From Cognatundibacterium curvum (GTDB taxonomy: Bacteria; Pseudomonadota; Gammaproteobacteria; Burkholderiales; Burkholderiaceae_D), in contig NZ_JACOGD010000004.1 of the NCBI RefSeq assembly GCF_014284235.1, positions 186,001 to 250,000 of the forward strand: DNA of 64,000 bases, read 5' to 3'. Made by a program: the position numbers and the translations under genes. Positions within the stretch are counted from its first letter, which is position 1. Each line of letters opens with the position of its first letter. A model generated the notes under the pieces. That model did no database searches and was not told the origin of the DNA. It saw only the letters and a list, made by a program, of their open reading frames with translations. Below, piece by piece: positions 28,361 to 36,164 of this stretch.

Positions 28361-29262
28361 TTACACAAATTTTGTGCGCAAGCCTGTGGACAAGATAATA
28401 CAATCACATTAAGCCATTGATTTTAAACAAAATTATTTCCATGCCTAAGTTTTAAGCAGCGTCAAAACCCCGTATAAGCTGCAAAAGCACATCCACAAAA
28501 CCCTGCTTTTCTGCACACTTTTTGTGGAAAAGTATGTGCACAATGCCTGAAATCTTATCTAAGCGATTGATTTTAATCATTTTTACCATTCCGCTTATTT
28601 TTTAAGCAAAGCAAGAAAAAGAAGCAAACTCTGCCTGCTTTTAAGGCAGATTCAGTAACTTCCATCACTCCTGAAATTTCTGCACATAATTTGTGGACAA
28701 GCTTGTGCAGAAGCCCGTGACAAGGTCTTAAGTCTTTGATTTACATCAATTTTATTATTGCGCTTAAATTTTAAGCAGCACCGCTATTTACTTGAAAATC
28801 AGATGTTTTTTTCGCATGTAGTAAATAAAAATCCACAACTCGCTTAACAATTCGGACCTTTCACACAAATTTTGTGGACAACCATGTGAAAAAGATGGCG
28901 ATATCCAGATAACGCTTTGATTTAATTGAATATTTCTTCAATGCCCATTTTTTAAGCAGAAATCAAGGGTTTGACCGAACCGGATGAAATGTTTTGTTTG
29001 GGCTAAGGTGGTGTGGAAAACCTGCTACTTTTTCACATTTTTTGTGAATAAGTGTGTGAAAAACGGCCTAAAAGCAAGGTAACTCATTGATTTATATAAA
29101 TTTACGTATGTCGCTTAAGAAATAGGCAAATGTACATATTCCCAGGCTCAAGCAAAGATACCCACAGCTTATTCACTTTTTCTGTGGATAAGCATGTGCA
29201 CAAGCATAGTAAGGGCAAGCAAAGTCCTTGATTTGTAAGGTATTTTTCATTTTGCCTAAACA
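28361..29262. repeat. array of six spaced ~98-bp modules with DnaA-box-like motifs
   Basis: Six copies begin at 28364, 28514, 28683, 28864, 29034 and 29174. Each starts with an inverted repeat of the type CACANNTTTTGTG. It then carries TGTGNANAA motifs at offsets 9 and 21, a TTGATTT-type AT-rich block at offset 53 (54 in copy 6), and a TTTAAGCAG-type block at offset 87, the last often paired with CGCTTAAA into a second inverted repeat. Internal offsets are fixed while linkers between copies vary (about 40-85 bp) and the sequence between motifs diverges. Five of the twelve direct motifs fit the DnaA-box consensus TTWTNCACA on the other strand; six more have one mismatch. No ORF. Confidence 0.9.
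29183..29191 (-). promoter_or_regulatory. perfect DnaA box TTATCCACA (module 6)
   Basis: TGTGGATAA on the plus strand is the exact complement of the high-affinity DnaA box. It is the best single match in the array. Confidence 0.7.
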
Positions 29263-29397
29263 ATTTGCACAAAGAAACTCCCGAAGAATCAATCACTTAG
29301 ACTCGGCGTTTTCATTTGCTTTGACAAGTGCAATGCACAATGACATGCTGACGCGCTTACCACGCTTCTGTGGAAAGCTTTTTCTGCTGTCAGCCCC

Positions 29398-30765
29398 ATG
29401 AATACAGAACCTAGATTTTCAAACCCCGTCAGCAAGCCATCCGTGATCAGTGTTGCTGCGCTCAACAACGCGGTTGCTCAGTTATTGGAACGTAATCTGC
29501 CACTGACCTGGGTTTCCGGCGAGATTTCCAATTTCACCCGCGCCGCATCTGGACATTGGTATTTCACACTCAAGGATCAGGCGGCTCAGGTCAGAGCCGT
29601 GATGTTCCGTGGACGCGCCCAATATGCCGACTTCCAGCCCAGAGAAGGCGATAAAGTGGAAGTCCGTGCGCTGGTAACCCTGTATGCACCGCGTGGCGAT
29701 TACCAGCTGAGTGTGGAAGCGATACGACGCGCTGGTGTTGGCAATCTGTATGAGGCTTTTCTGCGGCTGAAGGCGCAGCTGGAACAGGAAGGCTTGTTTG
29801 ACCCGTCCAGAAAACGTCCCATTCCGCCCTTCGTACGCCGTATCGGCATCATCACCAGCCCGCAGGCAGCGGCGCTGCGCGATATCCTGACAGCGCTCAA
29901 ACGGCGCGCACCGCATATCGCGGTCACCCTCTATCCCACACCGGTACAAGGTGAAGGCGCGGCCGCCAAAATTGCACAAGCAATTGCCACCGCCAATGCA
30001 CGTGAAGAATGTGATCTGCTGCTGGTGTGTCGCGGTGGCGGCAGCATGGAAGACTTATGGGCGTTTAATGAAGAAATTGTGGCCCGCACCGTGGCACATA
30101 GTCAGATACCGGTGATCGCTGGCATAGGCCATGAAACCGACTTCACCATCACTGATTTCGCAGCCGACCTGCGCGCAGCCACCCCAACCGCAGCCGCCGA
30201 ACTGGCCGCCACGCCGCGCGCAGAATGGCTGGATTTACTGGCGCGCCAGGCACAACAGCTGCAACGTGCGCAAAGCCGTCTGCTCAACGAGCAACAACAA
30301 ACCCTGGACTGGCTGGCAAGGCGCCTGCAAAGCCCGGCCGCCGCATTTGCCGCCAGACGCCAGCAATTGCAGCAAGCCAGCCAGAGCCTGCGCTTTGCGG
30401 CCCGCCAGCAATGGCAACATTCGCGTCATGCGCTCAGTCAGTTAGCGCAAGCCCTGCACAACCAGACACCCGATACCGCTGGCCGTCATGCGCAACTTCA
30501 GCAATGGCAGCAACGTCTCAGCCATGCCAGTCAGTCCAGACTGCAGCAACAGCATCAGGCACTGACACATCTGCAAGCCCAGCTGGAATTACTGAATCCT
30601 CAGCGCACGCTGGAACGCGGCTACGCCATCCTGAGCGATGGCAAAGGACGCGCGCTGCGCTCACCTTCACAATTGCAACCGGGCAGCTCAATGCGCGTGC
30701 AACTGGCACAAGGCAGTGCACAACTGGGTATCGCCAGCGTACAAGCCAGCCTGGATGAGCAGTGA
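29398..30765 (+). CDS. xseA: exodeoxyribonuclease VII large subunit
   Basis: 455 residues. N-terminal OB-fold (about 15-110, with W-V-S-G-E-I-S-N-F), catalytic XseA domain containing [27 protein letters not shown] and G-I-G-H-E-T-D-F-T, then a Gln/Ala-rich coiled-coil tail. Degrades single-stranded DNA with the XseB subunit, which is not in this window. No clear ribosome site precedes the ATG; the region upstream is the module array. Confidence 0.95.
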   Translation: MNTEPRFSNPVSKPSVISVAALNNAVAQLLERNLPLTWVSGEISNFTRAASGHWYFTLKDQAAQVRAVMFRGRAQYADFQPREGDKVEVRALVTLYAPRGDYQLSVEAIRRAGVGNLYEAFLRLKAQLEQEGLFDPSRKRPIPPFVRRIGIITSPQAAALRDILTALKRRAPHIAVTLYPTPVQGEGAAAKIAQAIATANAREECDLLLVCRGGGSMEDLWAFNEEIVARTVAHSQIPVIAGIGHETDFTITDFAADLRAATPTAAAELAATPRAEWLDLLARQAQQLQRAQSRLLNEQQQTLDWLARRLQSPAAAFAARRQQLQQASQSLRFAARQQWQHSRHALSQLAQALHNQTPDTAGRHAQLQQWQQRLSHASQSRLQQQHQALTHLQAQLELLNPQRTLERGYAILSDGKGRALRSPSQLQPGSSMRVQLAQGSAQLGIASVQASLDEQ

Positions 30766-30940
30766 TGTGCTCGGCGTAGAGTGCGCAGCTGGCCAGCTCA
30801 GCCTGAAAAAAACCCTGTATCACGCAGGGAATTAGCCGTCACTGGCTGCAAGCTTGCGCGCAAACGCTTACAATGCTGACTTTCACCGTAGCTTAATCCC
30901 GTTTCACCGACGGAAACCTCAGTCAATTAAAGGACGCGAC

Positions 30941-31519
30941 ATGGAACATACCTTACCGGCATTGCCCTATGCACTGGACGCTCTGGCGCCACACATCTCT
31001 CAAGAAACACTGGAATTCCACTACGGTAAACATCACCAGACTTATGTCACCAATCTCAACAACCTGATCAAAGGTACAGAGTTTGAAACACTGACTCTGG
31101 AAGAGATCGTTAAAAAATCCTCCGGCGGCGTATTCAACAATGCTGCTCAGATCTGGAACCATACTTTCTACTGGAACAGCCTGACACCAAACGGTGGCGG
31201 CGCGCCTGCCGGTGCTCTGGCTGATGCGATCAACGCCAAGTGGGGTTCTTTCGATGCATTCAAAGAAGCCTTCACTAAATCTGCTGTTGGTAACTTCGGT
31301 TCTTCCTGGACCTGGCTGGTTAAAAAAGCAGACGGCACACTGGATATCGTCAACACATCCAACGCAGCCACACCACTGACCACGACAGACACGCCTCTGC
31401 TGACTTGCGACCTGTGGGAACACGCTTACTACATCGACTACCGCAATGTACGTCCTAAATACATGGAAGCATTCTGGTCCTTAGTGAACTGGAATTTTGC
31501 CGCAGCCAATCTGGCTTAA
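30941..31519 (+). CDS. sodB: superoxide dismutase [Fe]
   Basis: 192 residues from the ATG behind AAAGGA ([20 protein letters not shown]). Metal ligands H27, H74, D157 and H161 are in place, and [12 protein letters not shown] fits the iron form. Cytoplasmic superoxide removal. The frame extends 29 codons further upstream without homology, so the internal ATG is used. Confidence 0.96.
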   Translation: MEHTLPALPYALDALAPHISQETLEFHYGKHHQTYVTNLNNLIKGTEFETLTLEEIVKKSSGGVFNNAAQIWNHTFYWNSLTPNGGGAPAGALADAINAKWGSFDAFKEAFTKSAVGNFGSSWTWLVKKADGTLDIVNTSNAATPLTTTDTPLLTCDLWEHAYYIDYRNVRPKYMEAFWSLVNWNFAAANLA

Positions 31520-31567
31520 GCAACGCGCACACGCTGCGTCTGTGCCGGTCGGCTGACCGATACACGT

Positions 31568-31609
31568 GAAAAAAACCTGCGATATCCAATATACGCAGGT
31601 TTTTTTTCA
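31568..31609 (+). terminator. sodB terminator
   Basis: A-run, ACCTGCG, ten-base loop, CGCAGGT, T-run. Confidence 0.85.
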
Positions 31610-31674
31610 TCTGTAGCAGCCATGCTTTATGCGAAGATGCATAGCATCTTGATTGACTCCCCCTACCTTTGAGC

Positions 31675-32547
31675 ATGTCGAATTCTCCCTCTCTGTTATT
31701 GCGCTCGCTGCCCGGCATCTTTATCTTCATCTGGGCCTCCGGTTATGTCGTCGCCAAATATGGTCTGCCGTATGCAGAACCGCTAACCTTCCTGTGTCTG
31801 CGCTATCTGGGCGTAGTCGCCTTCATGCTGGTACTCGCGGTAGCGATGCGCGCTCCGTGGCCGCAACGCAAGGACTGGGGCCCGATTGCGATTGCCGGCA
31901 TCCTGATGCAGGCCGGTTATCTGGGTGGGATCTGGTGTGCGGTCAAACTGGGTATGCCTGCCGGCGTGGCGGCACTGATCGCGAATATCCAGCCCATCTT
32001 GACCGCCGTTGCGGGCCCGCTGATTGGTGAGCGCATACGTGGAAAACAATGGCTGGGCCTGGCTTTCGGCATAGCCGGTGTGGCACTGGTGGTGGCCAAT
32101 AAAATTTCTGCGGTCGGGCTGTCGCTGTCCAGCGTCGCGCTGGCGGTGATGGCTTTACTGACGATGACTACTGGCACCTTGTACCAAAAAAAAGCCTGCC
32201 CCAGCTTTGATGTGCGCACCGGTCAGGTGATACAGTTTGCTGCCTCGCTATTCATCACCCTGCCGTTTGCGCTGCTGCTGGAAACGCAGCACATACAGCC
32301 GACGCCACAATTTTTTGCAGCACTGGCCTGGTCAGTATTCGTGTTGTCGGGAGTGGGTATTTCTGTGCTGTTCATCATGATACGACATGGCGAAGCGACT
32401 AAAGTCACCAGCTATATGTACCTGGTCCCTGCTGTCACTGCAGTGATGGCCTGGCTGATGTTCGACGAAAAATTCACCCTGACTGCCGCCATCGGCATGG
32501 CCATCGCACTGGCTGGTGTCGCACTGGTGGTACGCCCTGCACGCTGA
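31675..32547 (+). CDS. EamA/DMT-family permease
   Basis: 290 residues from ATG 31675 (a TTG two codons earlier is possible). About ten hydrophobic segments in two homologous halves, typical of EamA metabolite exporters; motifs such as F-I-W-A-S-G-Y-V-V-A-K-Y-G-L-P near the start. Probably exports amino acids or related metabolites; substrate unknown. No good ribosome site is seen. Confidence 0.85.
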   Translation: MSNSPSLLLRSLPGIFIFIWASGYVVAKYGLPYAEPLTFLCLRYLGVVAFMLVLAVAMRAPWPQRKDWGPIAIAGILMQAGYLGGIWCAVKLGMPAGVAALIANIQPILTAVAGPLIGERIRGKQWLGLAFGIAGVALVVANKISAVGLSLSSVALAVMALLTMTTGTLYQKKACPSFDVRTGQVIQFAASLFITLPFALLLETQHIQPTPQFFAALAWSVFVLSGVGISVLFIMIRHGEATKVTSYMYLVPAVTAVMAWLMFDEKFTLTAAIGMAIALAGVALVVRPAR

Positions 32548-32577
32548 CAGACCAGGTCGCAGCGCTTCACTCAAACT

Positions 32578-32610
32578 GCACTCAGCCCGCCGAATTTGCG
32601 GGCTGAGTGC
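32578..32610. terminator. long perfect hairpin between convergent EamA and ABC-2 genes
   Basis: 13-bp perfect arms GCACTCAGCCCGC and GCGGGCTGAGTGC around CGAATTT. No T-run follows, so termination may be weak or Rho-assisted. Confidence 0.6.
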
Positions 32611-32616
32611 ATGCCG

Positions 32617-33549
32617 CTACTCCTGCCAGCGCCGTACAAACGCTGCCAGCCAGATCATGCTGATACCTGCCACGACGCCCCACCACAAATCAGGCGTGAC
32701 ATACAGCGAGGAAATATCCAGACTCATCAGACTACGATTCGGCGTGATCATCACGGCGAGTTTGGGTACGTTTTCATTCGTGACCAACATAGGCGCCCAT
32801 GAGGTCGGTAACAGACTGCCTACCAGGCGGAATGCGCAATGCAGCACCTGTTCAGCCCAACCTAGGCTGCTGCCATAAGCGCTGGCTGTATAGTGACCAG
32901 CGAGCGCAATCAGCAATGGAAACAATAAGGCATGCAAACCCGCCCTTTGTTTAGCCAGTGCTGAATTCAATAACAGCCAGCCAGCCGATGGCATCGCCCA
33001 CAGCAGATAAACAGGAAATGCCTGCAGCATGGTTTGCACAAAAATCATGTGTAAATCACTGTTCAAAAACTCTGCATAACCAGAAGCACCGGTCCACCAG
33101 TCAGCACCTGCCATGACCAGCATACCCATCGCCTGCGTCAACGCCAATGCGATTAGCGCAAAAACAGGAATCACCAGCAAACCAAACAGTAATTTGGCCG
33201 TCACTGTCTGCACATCACTGACGGGCAGTGACTTCCACAGATAGCAGGATTTATTGGCACGCTCATTGCTCAGCGTGTGGGAAAAATAAATCCAGAGCAC
33301 GACTAACAGCGCGATAAAAAACGCTGCCCTATTACCCGAGTAAAAGAAAAAAATCCATTCACGCCGGCTTTGCTGATAAGTGCCGGTACTGAAAAAGAAG
33401 TTTGCAGTTGCCATATGATTGGCGATATGTTTGAACGCTACGATGCAGCTCAGCCCTATGCTGATCGCCATCAAGACAGCCAGCAAACGGGATAGCATCT
33501 TTTTGTATTCCCAATATTCGCGCTTGATCAACCAGAATAAAGTAATCAT
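32617..33549 (-). CDS. ABC-2 type membrane subunit (second)
   Basis: 310 residues from the ATG at 33549 behind GGAG. Opens TLFWLIKREYWEYKKML, then about six membrane spans, similar in plan to the neighbouring subunit: basic amphipathic start, then hydrophobic segments around 20-40, 80-100, 125-150 and beyond. Forms with the adjacent subunit and ATPase an exporter-type ABC complex. Last gene of the GntR-ATPase-permease-permease operon. Confidence 0.8.
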   Translation of the reverse strand: MITLFWLIKREYWEYKKMLSRLLAVLMAISIGLSCIVAFKHIANHMATANFFFSTGTYQQSRREWIFFFYSGNRAAFFIALLVVLWIYFSHTLSNERANKSCYLWKSLPVSDVQTVTAKLLFGLLVIPVFALIALALTQAMGMLVMAGADWWTGASGYAEFLNSDLHMIFVQTMLQAFPVYLLWAMPSAGWLLLNSALAKQRAGLHALLFPLLIALAGHYTASAYGSSLGWAEQVLHCAFRLVGSLLPTSWAPMLVTNENVPKLAVMITPNRSLMSLDISSLYVTPDLWWGVVAGISMIWLAAFVRRWQE

Positions 33550-33559
33550 TTCACTCTCC

Positions 33560-34516
33560 TCATTCGCTTTTGAAGCGCCGCAAGTGGGCGGCACAAATCG
33601 TGAATATGCTTCCCACAACGACACTGATCCACAAGTTCCGGTTGATGAATTGTTTGATCAAATCCGGCTGTTGGTGTACATGGTGAATCATCACGCCTCT
33701 CAGGTAATTATCCCAATCCCAACCGCCTTCAAACCAGAGCAGCTTGGCATTCAAAGAGCCGGGCAGCAAACTAAGATCAAGCGAAGTCAGAAAAGTCGCA
33801 ACCGGCTTCAGCCAGAATTCCGCATCAGGATAAGATAAATGCGTTTGTGTCACCACTACCAGGCCCAGTAAAGGAATCAAGATTGCAAACAGCCCTCCGA
33901 GTCGTGGAGTGAGCGCAGACCAGAGCATTAACCATCCACCGGTCAAGCCACCCCATAATATGAAGACAGGAAAAGAAATCATCGACGATGAATAGAGCGT
34001 CATGCCAGATTCAAGAAAATCTGCGGTTGAAATTTCTAAATTAAATTGCCTCGAAAAATATGCGGCATGCAGCAATACGGAAACCAAGGTAGCGCATAAA
34101 TTAGCGAGCAAAAAAAATAAAGGAATGACTGTAGTGCCAAAAACTAATTTAACGAAAACAGTTTGCATATCAGTCACGGGCAAGGACCGCCAGAACATCA
34201 CATTTTTTTCTGTTCGTTCAGCGCCCAGTGTTAGTAAAAAATAGCGAAAGCAGAAAATAAATCCCGTTACCTCAAACAATAAACGCTGTGCGTACAACCA
34301 AGTCTGCAAAACTGCATAAGCCACAAACTCTTCAGTCGTTTTATCTATACCTAAGCGGGGAAGTACGCGTGATTGTATGTGTGTGGTAAGCAAATCCACA
34401 TTCAACGCCCAGGCATTGAACACGATACAAACCAGCAGCAGCGTACCCAGCGTGATCAACAAGGCCCTGCGATGCTCCCAGAATTCACGCTTCAATAACC
34501 ACCAGCAGGCTTTCAT
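33560..34516 (-). CDS. ABC-2 type membrane subunit (first)
   Basis: 318 residues, starting KACWWLLKREFWEHRRALL, with at least six membrane spans. It shares the L-K-R-E-(F/Y)-W-E start and the W-R-S-L-P-V-T-D-(M)-Q-T-V-F-V-K loop with the next gene (there W-K-S-L-P-V-S-D-V-Q-T-V-T-A-K), so the two are tandem paralogues. Its start overlaps the ATPase stop by 4 bp. The stretch around 34.0-34.3 kb is noticeably AT-richer than its surroundings. Confidence 0.8.
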   Translation of the reverse strand: MKACWWLLKREFWEHRRALLITLGTLLLVCIVFNAWALNVDLLTTHIQSRVLPRLGIDKTTEEFVAYAVLQTWLYAQRLLFEVTGFIFCFRYFLLTLGAERTEKNVMFWRSLPVTDMQTVFVKLVFGTTVIPLFFLLANLCATLVSVLLHAAYFSRQFNLEISTADFLESGMTLYSSSMISFPVFILWGGLTGGWLMLWSALTPRLGGLFAILIPLLGLVVVTQTHLSYPDAEFWLKPVATFLTSLDLSLLPGSLNAKLLWFEGGWDWDNYLRGVMIHHVHQQPDLIKQFINRNLWISVVVGSIFTICAAHLRRFKSE

Positions 34517-35370
34517 GGCTGATCTCCCTGCATCAGAGCGACGTAAATATCACTCAGCGTAGCGCGGTGCAAAGTGCCGAGCTGTGCCAGTTCGGTAGTG
34601 GGTACGCTGTCAAACATCATGCGCTGCTGACCAAACAGACTGCGCTCAGCAACTGGCTTGAGCAGGCGCGCCTGCGCAATACTGTCTGGATTCACCGTCA
34701 CTTCAACAAAGCGTCCATGCAGGCCTTCCAGGTCTTGTTGTAAGACCAGCTGACCATCACGGATCAGCATCACATCAGTCAGAATTTGCTCAATTTCCTC
34801 GACCTGATGAGTGGAAATGAGTATCGTTTTTTGCTGATCAAAATATTCTTCCAGCAAATCCTGATAAAACTGCTTGCGGTACAGGATATCCAGACCCAGC
34901 GTAGGCTCGTCCAGCACCAGCAATTTCGCATCGATAGCCATCACCAGGGCCAGATGCAACTGCGCCACCATGCCTTTGGACATTTCACTGACCAGCAACT
35001 CCGGTGCTAATTTTGTTTTCGCCAGATAGCGCTCTGCCTTATCGCGCTGAAAACGCGGGTGTACCCCTTCAACAAAACTGATGGCATTGCGCACGCTGAG
35101 CCAGCCCGGCAGTATCGCTACGTCGGCGATAAACGAAATTTCCTGCATCAGTTGATCGCGTTGGCGCCAGGGATCAAGGCCACTGACAGTCAGCTCACCC
35201 TCACAGCGGGTCAGCCCAAGCAAGGCTTTTATCAGCGTGGTTTTGCCAGCACCGTTAGGGCCGATCAGGCCAAGCACGCGGCCGCTGTCGATATCAAAAG
35301 TCATGCCTTTCAAGACCTGCTTGCGGCCATATTGTTTGCGCAGATTTCTGACACTGATACAACTCGTCAT
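34513..35370 (-). CDS. ABC transporter ATPase
   Basis: 285 residues. Walker A G-P-N-G-A-G-K-T-T at about 37-45, Walker B L-L-V-L-D-E-P-T-L-G-L-D, then a degenerate signature (S-E-M-S-K-G-M-V-A-Q-L). This fits the YtrB/BcrA-like ATPases that power ABC-2 exporters controlled by a YtrA regulator. Overlaps the following permease and sits 2 bp after the regulator. Confidence 0.88.
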   Translation of the reverse strand: MTSCISVRNLRKQYGRKQVLKGMTFDIDSGRVLGLIGPNGAGKTTLIKALLGLTRCEGELTVSGLDPWRQRDQLMQEISFIADVAILPGWLSVRNAISFVEGVHPRFQRDKAERYLAKTKLAPELLVSEMSKGMVAQLHLALVMAIDAKLLVLDEPTLGLDILYRKQFYQDLLEEYFDQQKTILISTHQVEEIEQILTDVMLIRDGQLVLQQDLEGLHGRFVEVTVNPDSIAQARLLKPVAERSLFGQQRMMFDSVPTTELAQLGTLHRATLSDIYVALMQGDQP

Positions 35371-35372
35371 GT

Positions 35373-35789
35373 TTATTCTCCCGTCTGATTGTCTGCATTT
35401 GCGTCGGTCTGAGCTGTGTCAGGTGTGCGCATTGTTGTCGACGCCGCCCTGTCTAACTCGTCCAGACTCAGTCCCAGGCGCTGTATGCGTTGTCGTATAC
35501 GTGGCCATTCCTCGGACAAAAAACGTTGTTTTTCACTTTGCAGCAGGCGTTGCTGCGCACCTTGCATGACATACATACCTAATCCCCTGCGTTTTTCCAC
35601 CAGGCCAGCATCCACCAGCTCCTGATAAGCTTTTGAAACCGTGATCGGATTAATCTGATAATCCGCTGCTATCTGTCTGACTGAAGGAAGGGCGTCCCCT
35701 TCGTTCAATAAGCCGTCCAGCATCATGGTCTGTACCCGCTCTCTCAATTGCCGGTAAATCGGTGTCTGGTCATTCCAGTCCGTTCCCAT
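35373..35789 (-). CDS. GntR-family regulator, YtrA subfamily
   Basis: 138 residues from the ATG at 35789, which has an AAGGAG site 5 bp upstream; the longer frame has no such site. N-terminal winged helix: P-I-Y-R-Q-L-R-E-R-V, L-P-S-V-R-Q-I-A, I-N-P-I-T-V-S-K-A-Y-Q-E-L, and the short C-terminal dimerisation tail typical of YtrA. First gene of the operon, so it probably represses its own transcription via the palindrome at 35857-35878. Confidence 0.9.
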   Translation of the reverse strand: MGTDWNDQTPIYRQLRERVQTMMLDGLLNEGDALPSVRQIAADYQINPITVSKAYQELVDAGLVEKRRGLGMYVMQGAQQRLLQSEKQRFLSEEWPRIRQRIQRLGLSLDELDRAASTTMRTPDTAQTDANADNQTGE

Positions 35790-35856
35790 TTTTGCTCCTT
35801 CATCCTCGGTTGCTGTTTGCGTAGGCAAAAGCGTTTGATGCAATAACAATAAGTTA

Positions 35857-35878
35857 GTGTTGTAGTTAACTATAACAC
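35857..35878. promoter_or_regulatory. YtrA-type operator
   Basis: GTGTTGTAGTT followed by AACTATAACAC, a 22-bp palindrome with one mismatch per half, 68 bp before the regulator. GTGT-N14-ACAC ends are as in YtrA-type operators. Confidence 0.75.
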
Positions 35879-36164
35879 CAAATTTCCAAAAGAGTTATTT
35901 TTTTATTTCATTCATTTATCTAAGCTGCAATCAGACAAAAACAAGCCTCCAGCCCGGAAGTTGGCGTCTGCCTGACGATGAACAGCAATTAAAATCGGTC
36001 ATTGATTGCTTTCAGCAAATAATCTCGCGTTATAGCGCATTCCTGTGCCTGACGCGGAACTGCAACACGCAATCTCTGTCTATCTCAGCCTGGTTCTGCC
36101 TATTCCTAGAAAACGCGGATAAGTCCATGCGGTACCCCAGCGGTCTTCCTCTTATCCTGAATAA
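35879..36164. other. spacer before the S9 peptidase gene
   Basis: No gene or repeat recognised; presumably holds the rightward promoter of the peptidase. Confidence 0.4.

Noticed and set aside
28361-29262. CRISPR array or simple tandem repeat
   Set aside because: The repeated units are too long and too divergent, spacers are unequal and partly alike, and there are no cas genes.
28361-29262. Chromosomal oriC
   Set aside because: DnaA-box-like density is high, but dnaA, dnaN, rpmH, parAB or rep genes are absent from the surroundings, so oriC is not claimed.
30804-30832. Leftward terminator-like hairpin between xseA and sodB
   Set aside because: The stem is only five base pairs and no leftward gene is nearby.
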